From: Jiangella ureilytica
GTDB taxonomy: Bacteria; Actinomycetota; Actinomycetes; Jiangellales; Jiangellaceae
Assembly: GCF_004348545.1 (NCBI RefSeq)
Contig: NZ_SMKL01000032.1
Coordinates: 1-64,000, forward strand
Reading direction: 5' to 3'
DNA length: 64,000 nt
Positions 17,802-25,357 of this stretch are shown here, in pieces. A model generated the notes under the pieces. It did no database searches, was not told the origin of the DNA, and saw nothing but the letters and a program-made list of their open reading frames with translations. How positions within the stretch are numbered: position 1 is the first letter of the stretch; every line of letters begins with the position of its first letter. The position numbers and the translations under genes were made by a program.

Positions 17802-19703
17802 GTGCCCGCAGAGACTGACCCGGCGTTCGAAGCGCTCCTCGGTTTCCTGCGCGACGAACGCGGCTTCGACTTCACCGGCTACAAACGCGCAAGCCTGATG
17901 CGCCGCGTGCGCCGGCGGATGGAGTCGGTGGGCATCGACGACTACGAGGAGTACCACGACCATCTGACGGTGCATCCCGAGGAGTTCACCGCACTCTTCA
18001 ACACCATTCTCATCAACGTCACCAGCTTCTTCCGCGACGCCGACGCCTGGGACCACCTGCGAGAGCGCGTCCTGCCGGATCTGCTGGCCCGCCGCGACGA
18101 GCAACCACTGCGGGCGTGGAGCGCGGGCTGTGCCTCCGGCGAGGAGGCCTACACGCTGGCCATGGTCTTCGCCGAGGTGCTGGGCGTCGAGGCGTTCCGG
18201 GAGCGAGTCAAGATCTACGCCACAGACGTGGACGAGGAAGCGCTGTCCGTCGCCCGGGCGGCCGCCTACTCCGAGCGCGACGTCCAGAACGTTCCCGAGA
18301 AACTGCGCCAGCGGTACTTCGAGCAGCATGGCCAGCGCTACTTGTTCCGCAAGGAGCTGCGCCGCTCGGTGATCTTCGGCCGCAACGACCTCGTCCAGGA
18401 CGCGCCGATCTCGCACGTCGACGTGCTGGTGTGCCGCAACGCGCTCATGTACTTCACCGCCGACGCCCAGGCCGGCATGTTGCAGCGCATGCACTTCGCG
18501 CTGCGACCCGACGGCGTGCTCTTCCTCGGCAAGGCCGAGATGCTGCTCAGCCACGCCGACCTGTTCCGAGCCGTCGACCTGCGTCAGCGGTTCTTCCGCA
18601 AGACCATCACGGAGAACCCCGACCGGCGCTTCGTCGCGGCGGCGGCGCACCCACGGGCCAGGAACGGCGAGTCGGCGCAGCTCGGCGCTCTGCGCGACGC
18701 CGGCTTCATGTCGTCGGCCGCCGCGCAGCTGGTCCTCGATCCCGAGGGCAGGCTGGCGATGGCCAACAATCGCGCCGGCAACCTGTTCGGCCTCACGTCA
18801 CGCGACGCCGGACGGCCGATCCAGGACCTCGAGATCTCCTATCGCCCCATCGAACTGCGCAGCCATCTGGACGAGGCAGCCAGCCGGCAACGCCACGTGT
18901 GGGTCCGCGACATCACCTGGCACCGTCCCGGCGGCGATGCGCTCTTCATGGAGTTGCAGGTGGTACCGCTGCACGACGAGTCGGGCACCGCCATCGGCAC
19001 CACCGTCATCTTCCACGACGTCACCCACCACCGCCAGCTGCAGGACGAGCTGTCCGCCTCGACCCGGCGGCTCGAGACGGCATACGAGGAACTGCAGTCC
19101 ACGAACGAGGAACTCGAGACCACCAATGAGGAGCTCCAGTCGACGGTCGAAGAGCTGGAGACCACCAACGAGGAACTCCAGTCCACGAACGAAGAGCTGG
19201 AGACGATGAACGAGGAGCTGCAGTCGATGAACGACGAGCTCCGCGTCACCAATGACGCCCTACGCGAGCAGCAGGATCAGGTCACCCGGCTCAACTTCTT
19301 CATGACGTCGGTGCTCAGCAGCATCGACAACGGCGTCGTGGTCGTCGACGGCGCCCTCACGGTGCTCGCATGGAACAGCAAGGCTGCGGACCTCTGGGGA
19401 GTCCGGACCGATGAGGCCGTCGGCGTGCCGCTGTTCGCGCTGGACATCGGGTTGCCGCTGGAACAGCTCGTACCGATGCTCAAGCGGCAACTGGTGAACG
19501 ACGGCGACCACGAGACCATCACGATCGACGCGGTGAATCGCCGCGGCCGGCCGGTCGCCGTCCACGTCACCGCGACCCCGATGCGGCTGGAACCGGACGA
19601 CACTCCAGGCGCCATTCTGGTGATGGACGTGATCGAGCCCCCCGGCGGCCAGCCGCCGGCGGAGTCCGACAGCCCGCTGGTCGATGGTTTCGGCAACTCA
19701 TGA
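17802..19703 (+). CDS. CheR-type methyltransferase fused to PAS domains through a long coiled coil
   Basis: 633 residues. The N-terminal CheR helical domain (about 5-75; NVTSFFRD is the hallmark) is followed by the SAM-dependent methyltransferase domain (about 76-275; AWSAGCASGEEAYTLAM is the SAM-binding motif). A PAS domain (about 295-405) follows. A heptad-like coiled coil built from repeated NEELET(T/M)NEELQS units runs from about 416 to 492, and a second PAS domain from about 493 to 605. Such proteins usually carry a histidine kinase at the end; here none is present, so output may go to a separate kinase or to the divergent ANTAR protein. The GTG at 17802 has a GGAAGGA ribosome site. Methylation target unknown. 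Confidence 0.87.
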   Translation: MPAETDPAFEALLGFLRDERGFDFTGYKRASLMRRVRRRMESVGIDDYEEYHDHLTVHPEEFTALFNTILINVTSFFRDADAWDHLRERVLPDLLARRDEQPLRAWSAGCASGEEAYTLAMVFAEVLGVEAFRERVKIYATDVDEEALSVARAAAYSERDVQNVPEKLRQRYFEQHGQRYLFRKELRRSVIFGRNDLVQDAPISHVDVLVCRNALMYFTADAQAGMLQRMHFALRPDGVLFLGKAEMLLSHADLFRAVDLRQRFFRKTITENPDRRFVAAAAHPRARNGESAQLGALRDAGFMSSAAAQLVLDPEGRLAMANNRAGNLFGLTSRDAGRPIQDLEISYRPIELRSHLDEAASRQRHVWVRDITWHRPGGDALFMELQVVPLHDESGTAIGTTVIFHDVTHHRQLQDELSASTRRLETAYEELQSTNEELETTNEELQSTVEELETTNEELQSTNEELETMNEELQSMNDELRVTNDALREQQDQVTRLNFFMTSVLSSIDNGVVVVDGALTVLAWNSKAADLWGVRTDEAVGVPLFALDIGLPLEQLVPMLKRQLVNDGDHETITIDAVNRRGRPVAVHVTATPMRLEPDDTPGAILVMDVIEPPGGQPPAESDSPLVDGFGNS

Positions 19704-19800
19704 GATGGCGTCGATTCCGCGGCGTGCCCCAGGCCCTTCGCGGGTATGGGCGCCCGGACTGACCCGCGTTCAAACCACGTGCCGGGTTCGTCGCTCCACC

Positions 19801-19838
19801 TTGGGTGAGCCGCACTACCTGGGGCGCGGCTCACCCAA
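19801..19838. terminator. Perfect 13-bp hairpin after the CheB/CheR operon
   Basis: TTGGGTGAGCCGC and its exact reverse complement GCGGCTCACCCAA flank a 12-base loop. It lies 97 bases after the CheR-PAS stop and directly before a flavoprotein fragment. There is no U-tract, as is usual for high-GC terminators. It could also mark the junction of the deletion or insertion that left the fragment. Confidence 0.6.
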
Positions 19839-19850
19839 GCCCGGCGCCAC

Positions 19851-20126
19851 GTGCACGCCGATGGCTACACCGGTCGCGCCGAGCTCGTGGCCGACGAAGA
19901 CCGTGGCGTCGTCGTCGGTGCGACCGTCGTCGGCCAGGACGTCGCCGAGCTCCTGCACGCGGCGACCCTCGCGATCGTCGGCGAGGTCACGATCGACCGG
20001 CTCTGGCACGCGGGGCCCGCGTACCCCGCCGTCAGCGAGATCTGGCCGAGACTCCTCGAGACCTACGGCCGGATCGCCGGCCCGGCGGCGGTCGCCACCG
20101 CCGAGGCGCACCTCACCGCGTCCTGA
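19851..20126 (+). pseudogene. C-terminal fragment of a pyridine nucleotide-disulfide oxidoreductase
   Basis: 91 residues matching only the dimerisation domain of the mercuric reductase/dihydrolipoamide dehydrogenase-like family: GYTGRAELVADEDR, VVVGATVVG, and VSEIWPRLLETYG. The FAD- and NAD-binding halves, about 370 residues, are absent, and a hairpin occupies the place just upstream. The end of the gene overlaps the convergent MFS gene by 14 bases, so the 3' boundary is original and the 5' part was lost. The His of the usual LWHAVPxYPT region survives as LWHAGPAYPA. Best read as a deletion remnant; translation from the GTG at 19851 would give no active enzyme. Confidence 0.8.
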
Positions 20127-21366
20127 CACCGGCGTCCGCGTCGGTGAGATCCTCCGGGTTCGGCAGGCCGGAGAGGAACCGGAACGATGCGAGCGTGACC
20201 AGCGTCGCCGCACCGCCGGCGATCAGGAACGGGGCACGCAGATCGATCCGGCCCAGGACCCCGCCCACCAGCGATCCGAGGGGCATGGTGCCCCAGAGCA
20301 ACGTGCGCCAGGTGCCGTGCACACGGCCCAGCAGGCGGCTCGGGATCGCGGCCTGGCGCAGCGACATGACCAGGATGTTCCACACCGTCGTGCCGCCTGC
20401 GGAGAGGAGATAGCCGAACGCGACCACGCCGAGCACCGGGACTGCGCCCATCAGGACCAGCGCCGCCAGCGCCACGGTCTGCGCCACGGCCATCACCGGC
20501 CCGGCCCGGTACCGCTCCTTCAGCCGGTTGGCGAGCGCGGCGGCGCCGAGGGAGCCCACCGCGCCGGCCAGGATGAACCCGCCGTACCACGCCTCCGGCA
20601 GCCCGAGCCGGTTCAGCACGTAGAGCACCATCGTCGCCGTGGCGGCCGAGAACAACAGGGCGATCACCACGCTGATCATCCAGAGCTTGCGCAGCATCGG
20701 GTTGCCCATGAGGTAGCGGAACCCGTCGCTGAACTGCCGGTACCAGGCGATGTGTGGTTCGCCGGTCGGGTCCGTGCGGTGAGCGCCCGCGGCCGCGACG
20801 GGGAGGAACACGGCCAGGATGCCGGCGACCGCGTACGTCAGGGCGTTGATCCCCAGCGGTATCACCACGGAGACCGCGAACAGCGCCGAGGTCAGCGGGC
20901 CGGACAGGAAGCGCTCGACGACGATCTCCCCCGCCTCGACCCGGGAGTTCGCCCGTGGCAGGTCCGGCGTGGCGACGATCGAGGGCAGGACCGCCCGGAT
21001 CGCGCCGTCGTAGATCGTCTCGAACACCCCGTAGACGAACACGACGACGTAGAGCCACCAGATCGTCAGCCCGTCGGTGGCGAACAGCACCAGCAGGAGC
21101 ACCGAGAGAAGCGCCCGCGCCCCGTTCGCCAGGGTCATGGCACGTCGCCGGTCGATGCGATCCAGCAGGATCCCGGCCGGGATGGCGAAGATCAGCCACG
21201 GCAGCATCGCCACCGCGGCGATGCCGGCGACCAGCAGCGGATCGTCGGTCAGCCGCGCCGCCAGCAACGGAGCCGCGACCCTCGCGATGCCGTCGCCCAG
21301 GCTCGAGCTGACGTTCGCCGCCACCACGTTCCTCAACGCCCGCCCGAGCGGCTGCCGCTTGCCCAC
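20113..21366 (-). CDS. MFS transporter (EntS/DHA3-like exporter)
   Basis: 417 residues with about 12 hydrophobic segments. The loop 2-3 motif is visible as GILLDRIDRRRAM. The overall pattern (NVSSSLGDGIARVAAPLLA at the N-terminus, then LLWGTMPLGSLVGG late) is that of the EntS/macrolide-efflux branch of the major facilitator superfamily. The start is a GTG at 21366. It is likely a drug or metabolite exporter in the cytoplasmic membrane; nothing nearby indicates the substrate. The 21367-21563 interval holds no recognised gene. Confidence 0.85.
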   Translation of the reverse strand: MGKRQPLGRALRNVVAANVSSSLGDGIARVAAPLLAARLTDDPLLVAGIAAVAMLPWLIFAIPAGILLDRIDRRRAMTLANGARALLSVLLLVLFATDGLTIWWLYVVVFVYGVFETIYDGAIRAVLPSIVATPDLPRANSRVEAGEIVVERFLSGPLTSALFAVSVVIPLGINALTYAVAGILAVFLPVAAAGAHRTDPTGEPHIAWYRQFSDGFRYLMGNPMLRKLWMISVVIALLFSAATATMVLYVLNRLGLPEAWYGGFILAGAVGSLGAAALANRLKERYRAGPVMAVAQTVALAALVLMGAVPVLGVVAFGYLLSAGGTTVWNILVMSLRQAAIPSRLLGRVHGTWRTLLWGTMPLGSLVGGVLGRIDLRAPFLIAGGAATLVTLASFRFLSGLPNPEDLTDADAGVRTR

Positions 21367-21563
21367 AGCGGGAGCCTACGGGTCGGACCGCGCACGCCCC
21401 GGCGGCGCTCTGCTGCCAGCAGAACCGGCCGCGACCGGGGTCCGTCGGCACGCCTCAGCGCGCGTTCGGTCGCCACCTTGCGGGAGAACCACGTCGCCGA
21501 GCCGGCCGACGCGGTCATCCGCGCGGCGGAGGAGCGGCCTCGACAAGGGAATGGCGGCGACTC

Positions 21564-22337
21564 TCAGGCGTCGTCAGCCGGCACGCCGTTCCCGGCCTCG
21601 ATCGCGTCGAGGTCTCGGACGGCGTAGCGGTGGTGCTCCCACTCCTCTTCGAGGATGGTGTGCAGGCACGAGAGCGTGGTCTCGGGGTATTCGGGCGCCC
21701 ACGGATTCCGCCGCGCCGCGGTCAGGTCGTCCGCTGTGACGGCGGCGAGGAAGTCGCGCACCATCGCGACGCGTCCCGCTCGGACCTCGAGGACCTCCGC
21801 GAACGACGGCGCGGTCGTCGTGAAGACCGACATGTCGTTCCCGTCGGCTTCGTACTCGGCGTTCGGCCGGCCGATGGGATGGAACGGCTGCTCGATGTCC
21901 AGGATCGCCCGTCGCAGCCACGTGTCCGTGGCCATGACGAGGTGGCGCAGCGTCTGCGCGAACGACCACTCCCCCGCAACCGACACATCGGCAGTGCCCG
22001 CGGGCATGGTCGCGACGCGATCGAGTGCCGCCGTCCAGGCGCGTTCGATCATGGCCCAGGCGGCACGCAGGCCATCCGGATCCTCGGCGCGCCTGTCGGC
22101 GCGGCCGGGAAAGCGGCGGTTGAGCTCGGCCTCGACGAACGGCGCCACGTCCACGCCGTTGACGAGCAGGGAGATCTCGCCGGACAGCAGCCATGGCGCG
22201 TCGATATCGGCCCCATCCAGCTCGACGGCGCGCATCACCACACCGGAGAGATCGGTCCGGACGAAACGCGACCCGCTCAGGTTCGCATCGACGAACTCCG
22301 TCCCTCGCAGGTCACCGGACCGGGTCGATGCCGTCAT
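21564..22337 (-). CDS. Pentapeptide-repeat/DinB fusion protein
   Basis: 257 residues. The first 45 or so contain degenerate pentapeptide repeats (LRGTEFVDANLSGSRFVRTDLSG), and the rest is a DinB-like four-helix bundle. It shows the metal-site type His residues in SFAQTLRHLVMATDTW and LEEEWEHHRYAVRDLD. DinB proteins include mycothiol- or bacillithiol-dependent enzymes and many of unknown role. The ATG at 22337 is used. The fusion of pentapeptide repeats to DinB is seen in actinomycetes but its job is not established. It lies 40 bases from the VOC gene on the same strand and may share its transcript. Confidence 0.8.
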   Translation of the reverse strand: MTASTRSGDLRGTEFVDANLSGSRFVRTDLSGVVMRAVELDGADIDAPWLLSGEISLLVNGVDVAPFVEAELNRRFPGRADRRAEDPDGLRAAWAMIERAWTAALDRVATMPAGTADVSVAGEWSFAQTLRHLVMATDTWLRRAILDIEQPFHPIGRPNAEYEADGNDMSVFTTTAPSFAEVLEVRAGRVAMVRDFLAAVTADDLTAARRNPWAPEYPETTLSCLHTILEEEWEHHRYAVRDLDAIEAGNGVPADDA

Positions 22338-22377
22338 GGCAGGAATCCTCGCAGGTGGAACTCAGCCGAACGCGAGG

Positions 22378-23553
22378 TCATGCCCCAGCGACGATCACCA
22401 GGTCGTTGCCCTCGGGGTCGGCGACCCGCCAGCGATCCTCCGACGCGTCGAGGAGCCGGCCACCGGCTGCGACGGTCGTGGCGAGGCGCGTCTGCGCGAG
22501 GTCCGAAGGCACCGCGAGCTCGACGTGGATGCGGTTGCGCTGCCGGCGCCGCGCCGTCTCCGACGCATCGATCTCCTGGAACACCAGCTCCGGGTTCAGT
22601 CGCCGCGGATCGTGGATGTCGTTGACCCAGGCTCGCCGGTCGTCGGTGTAGCCGAGTGCGGCGGCCCAGAACGCGCGGACGGCGGCGACGTCGGCGGCGT
22701 CGAGGAAGAGCTGAGTGAAGCGCGGCAGCCATGGATCCGCAGTGGCCCCGAGCTCGCGGGCAGCGGTCTGGAGGTCCGCGGCGAGATCGGTGAAGTCGAG
22801 CTCGAGGCCGTGGGCGTCGTCCACCCACTGGTCCTTGCCACTGTCGATGATCACGAGCCCGGGGCGCAGGTCGACCAGCAACGGGAAGCCGGTGGCGTCG
22901 GCCAGCGCCGCTGCCGCGGCGGCCAGGTCACGCTGCTGCGCCGGCGAGGTGACGCGGTAGCACGCCATCGCGCTGAACACTGCCTGCCAGTCGGCCGTGC
23001 CGATGCTCTCGCCGAGCGCCGCGCCGGGCACCAGGTCGACCTCGTTGCCGTCGGGGTCGGTGTGACAGACCCCGAACGGTCCCGATGCCTCACCGAGACC
23101 CGCCTGCTCGACCGCCGCGGCCGGCCGCACCACGTCGAGGTGGATGCGGTTGCGCAACGGCCGCGGCTCGGTCGACTGCCGGATCCGGATCGCGGGGTCG
23201 CGCCGCAACGGGTCCGTCAATCCGCCGTCGTCCCCAGGGGCGTAGTCGAGCGCGCGCTGCCAGAACCGCCTCACCCCAGACGGGTTCGCGGATTCGAACA
23301 CGACGCTCAGGTGCTGCAGCACGGCAGGGTTCGCGGCAAGTCCGAGGTCCCGTGCGGCCCCCGACACCGCCTCGGCGTGCTCGTCCGAGTCGAGGCGCAC
23401 CCGCATGCCTGTCGCGCGCAGGTCGACCACGATCTCGGCCGACAGCTCCGCGATGCGCCCGGCCAGCGCAGCCCCCTCGATCAGAGAAGGCACGTCGAAC
23501 CATGCCGCCGCAACGCCGTCGACCACCCGCCAATCCGTTCCGAGCTCCGTCAT
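22378..23553 (-). CDS. Duplicated VOC/glyoxalase-like protein with pterin-dehydratase-like segments
   Basis: 391 residues arranged as two similar halves. Each half begins with a segment of about 90 residues that resembles pterin-4a-carbinolamine dehydratase in layout, followed by a glyoxalase_6-type VOC domain (first RNRIHLDV and DPDGNEVDLV near residues 140-180; second RNRIHVEL and DPEGNDLVIV near 345-390). The canonical HH-P pair of the dehydratase is not evident, so the first segment of each half is probably structural. The ATG at 23553 is the natural start. No substrate can be assigned; VOC folds bind metals and hydrophobic drugs or sugars. Confidence 0.75.
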   Translation of the reverse strand: MTELGTDWRVVDGVAAAWFDVPSLIEGAALAGRIAELSAEIVVDLRATGMRVRLDSDEHAEAVSGAARDLGLAANPAVLQHLSVVFESANPSGVRRFWQRALDYAPGDDGGLTDPLRRDPAIRIRQSTEPRPLRNRIHLDVVRPAAAVEQAGLGEASGPFGVCHTDPDGNEVDLVPGAALGESIGTADWQAVFSAMACYRVTSPAQQRDLAAAAAALADATGFPLLVDLRPGLVIIDSGKDQWVDDAHGLELDFTDLAADLQTAARELGATADPWLPRFTQLFLDAADVAAVRAFWAAALGYTDDRRAWVNDIHDPRRLNPELVFQEIDASETARRRQRNRIHVELAVPSDLAQTRLATTVAAGGRLLDASEDRWRVADPEGNDLVIVAGA

Positions 23554-23657
23554 GCCCGGCACTGTAGAGCCGATTGCGGACGATCGGTCGACGGTGCCCC
23601 GCGCGGTGGTGGGGTTCGAGGGTTGCCGGGCTCCACGAGGCCACTGTTCGCGCGCCG

Positions 23658-25160
23658 TCACGCCGCCCGCAGGTACAGCACCGCGGGTCCGTCGAACGGC
23701 GCGGTGAACGTGACGGGCCCGGGCACGGCGACCTCGACGGCGTCGGCGTCCGCCGCGACACGCCGGCTCACGTCGAACCACTCCGCCCGCCACCGGCCGG
23801 GTGCGAGGTCGACGGTGAACGGCGTGCCACCGGACGGTTCGAGCGCGAGGACCTCGCGGCCGGGAGCGACCAGCGCGTATCCGGTCGACGCGGTGTCGGT
23901 GCGCGGCTGGGTGTCGGCCAGTGACAGCCGCTCGGCGTAGCGACGGGTGTCGCCCATCGCGTACCGGGCCGCCTCGTAGTACTCGAAGGGCGGGACGCCG
24001 GCCTCCGGGTCAGCGGTGCCGGTCGGCTCGAGGCCGCCGATCAGCCCGAAGTCCATGAGGATCGGATGGTGGCCGCGCAGGAACGACTTCCACGCCCACA
24101 GCGCGTCGGCGCTTCCGGGGGCGTAGTGGTCGGTGTCGCTGATCACCACCTTGCGGCCGTCGGCGACCGGCGGATCGGCGAACCAGCGCGAGGGCTCCGC
24201 GCCCGGGTCCATCGGGTGGCGGCCGTCGGTGAACCGGTCGTCGTCGTAGCCCGGGGAGATCCAGTCGGCCCGGCTGGCGAGGAGCGGTTCGTTGACCCTG
24301 GTCTGGTCCCGGACCGGGAACTGCATCGTCATGCCGATCGGGTGCGGGTCGTAGCCGCGGTCGCGCTCGTGCTGCCGGACGACGTCGATCACCCAGTACT
24401 GCCAGGCGGTCGAGTCACCCCACGACGGAACCTCCTTCATCCCCAGGTACTCGGCGAACTCCTGGCTCACCGCACCGTCGCCGGTGGACTCGTTGGCCAC
24501 CTCCCACAGCACGTTCGGCAGGTCGTGCAGCGTGTCGACGACCTCGGTGACGAACGCCCGCTGAATCGCCTCGACGCGCGGGTCGAGCGGCAGCACCTGC
24601 AGGTCGTCGATCGACTCCGCGGACACCCCGTTGACGTTGTTGAGGGCGTGGAACGGATGCCCCTCGATGTGGTCCGGCGGCGGGCTCAGGTGCAGGGCCC
24701 ACCCGTCGAACAGAAGCACGTCGACGTAGACGCCGGCCTCGCCCGCCCGCACGACCCGCTGACGCAGCCGGTCGAAGAACGCCTCGTCGAATCGCTCGAG
24801 ATCGAACCGCGGTCTGCCGTCCTTGGCGGTGCCCGGCCCGGTGCGGGCCCATGGCTGCGGAGACATGTCGAGGTGGTAGTTGCCGCCGGCCGCCTGCGAC
24901 CGGAACTGCTCCCAGCGCCACAGCCGGATCAGGTTGTGGCCGCGGTCGGTGAGGAAGCGCAGGTAGGCGTCGAAGTCGATCCGCTCCGGCACGTCGGGGG
25001 CCTCGGCGCCGGGACCCATGCCGTCCTGCAGGTTGTTCCAGATGTGCGATCCGGTCAGGTAGACGGCCCGGCCGGTGTCGTCGTCGCGGTGCGCGAAGTA
25101 GCGCGGGTTGCGGGCGGACACGACCAGCGGGCCGGGGCCGATCGAGGTGTCGGAGATCAT
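23658..25160 (-). CDS. Glycoside hydrolase with GH5-like barrel (apiosidase/DUF4038-like), cytoplasmic
   Basis: 500 residues. The N-terminal barrel region carries NLIRLWRWEQF near residue 97 and VLWEVANES near 222, where the Asn-Glu pair is the expected acid/base site of clan A glycosidases. VVISDTDH near 330 precedes the likely nucleophile region. The last 90 residues form a small beta domain of the type annotated as a putative collagen-binding domain in this family (APGRWRAEWFDVSRR). There is no signal peptide, so it should act on imported oligosaccharides. It is divergent from the large LuxR/AfsR-like regulator across a promoter region with imperfect 20-21-base tandem repeats, which suggests regulation by that protein. 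Confidence 0.75.
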   Translation of the reverse strand: MISDTSIGPGPLVVSARNPRYFAHRDDDTGRAVYLTGSHIWNNLQDGMGPGAEAPDVPERIDFDAYLRFLTDRGHNLIRLWRWEQFRSQAAGGNYHLDMSPQPWARTGPGTAKDGRPRFDLERFDEAFFDRLRQRVVRAGEAGVYVDVLLFDGWALHLSPPPDHIEGHPFHALNNVNGVSAESIDDLQVLPLDPRVEAIQRAFVTEVVDTLHDLPNVLWEVANESTGDGAVSQEFAEYLGMKEVPSWGDSTAWQYWVIDVVRQHERDRGYDPHPIGMTMQFPVRDQTRVNEPLLASRADWISPGYDDDRFTDGRHPMDPGAEPSRWFADPPVADGRKVVISDTDHYAPGSADALWAWKSFLRGHHPILMDFGLIGGLEPTGTADPEAGVPPFEYYEAARYAMGDTRRYAERLSLADTQPRTDTASTGYALVAPGREVLALEPSGGTPFTVDLAPGRWRAEWFDVSRRVAADADAVEVAVPGPVTFTAPFDGPAVLYLRAA

Positions 25161-25240
25161 CGATGCTCCTCGGGTCGGGCTCGAGACGGACGCTCGAGGT
25201 CGGTGCGATCAGCCTCGGCGTGACAGCGACCCGGAACATC

Positions 25241-25340
25241 TGCCAGGTGGCCGAACCCCGACGGCAGGTGGCCGACCTCGCCGGCAGGGAGCCGAACCTC
25301 GCCGCCCGGTGGCCGACGTGGCCGGCAGGCGGCCGGGCCT
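25241..25340. repeat. Imperfect 20-21-base tandem repeats in a divergent promoter region
   Basis: Five consecutive units share the core GGCAGGTGGCCGAC, beginning at about 25241, 25263, 25283, 25304 and 25324, with unit lengths of 22, 20, 21, 20 and 17 bases. The array ends 17 bases before the ATG at 25358. A spacing of two helical turns and a repeated GGTGGCC core are what a multimeric LuxR-type activator would need, but coding drift is also possible because the array is open in the regulator frame. Confidence 0.6.
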
Positions 25341-25357
25341 GGCAGGATGAGGCCCCG

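Noticed and set aside
16756-19703. A chemotaxis operon
   Set aside because: Only CheB and CheR-like domains are present, fused or modified; no CheA, CheW, receptor or motility gene is in the window.
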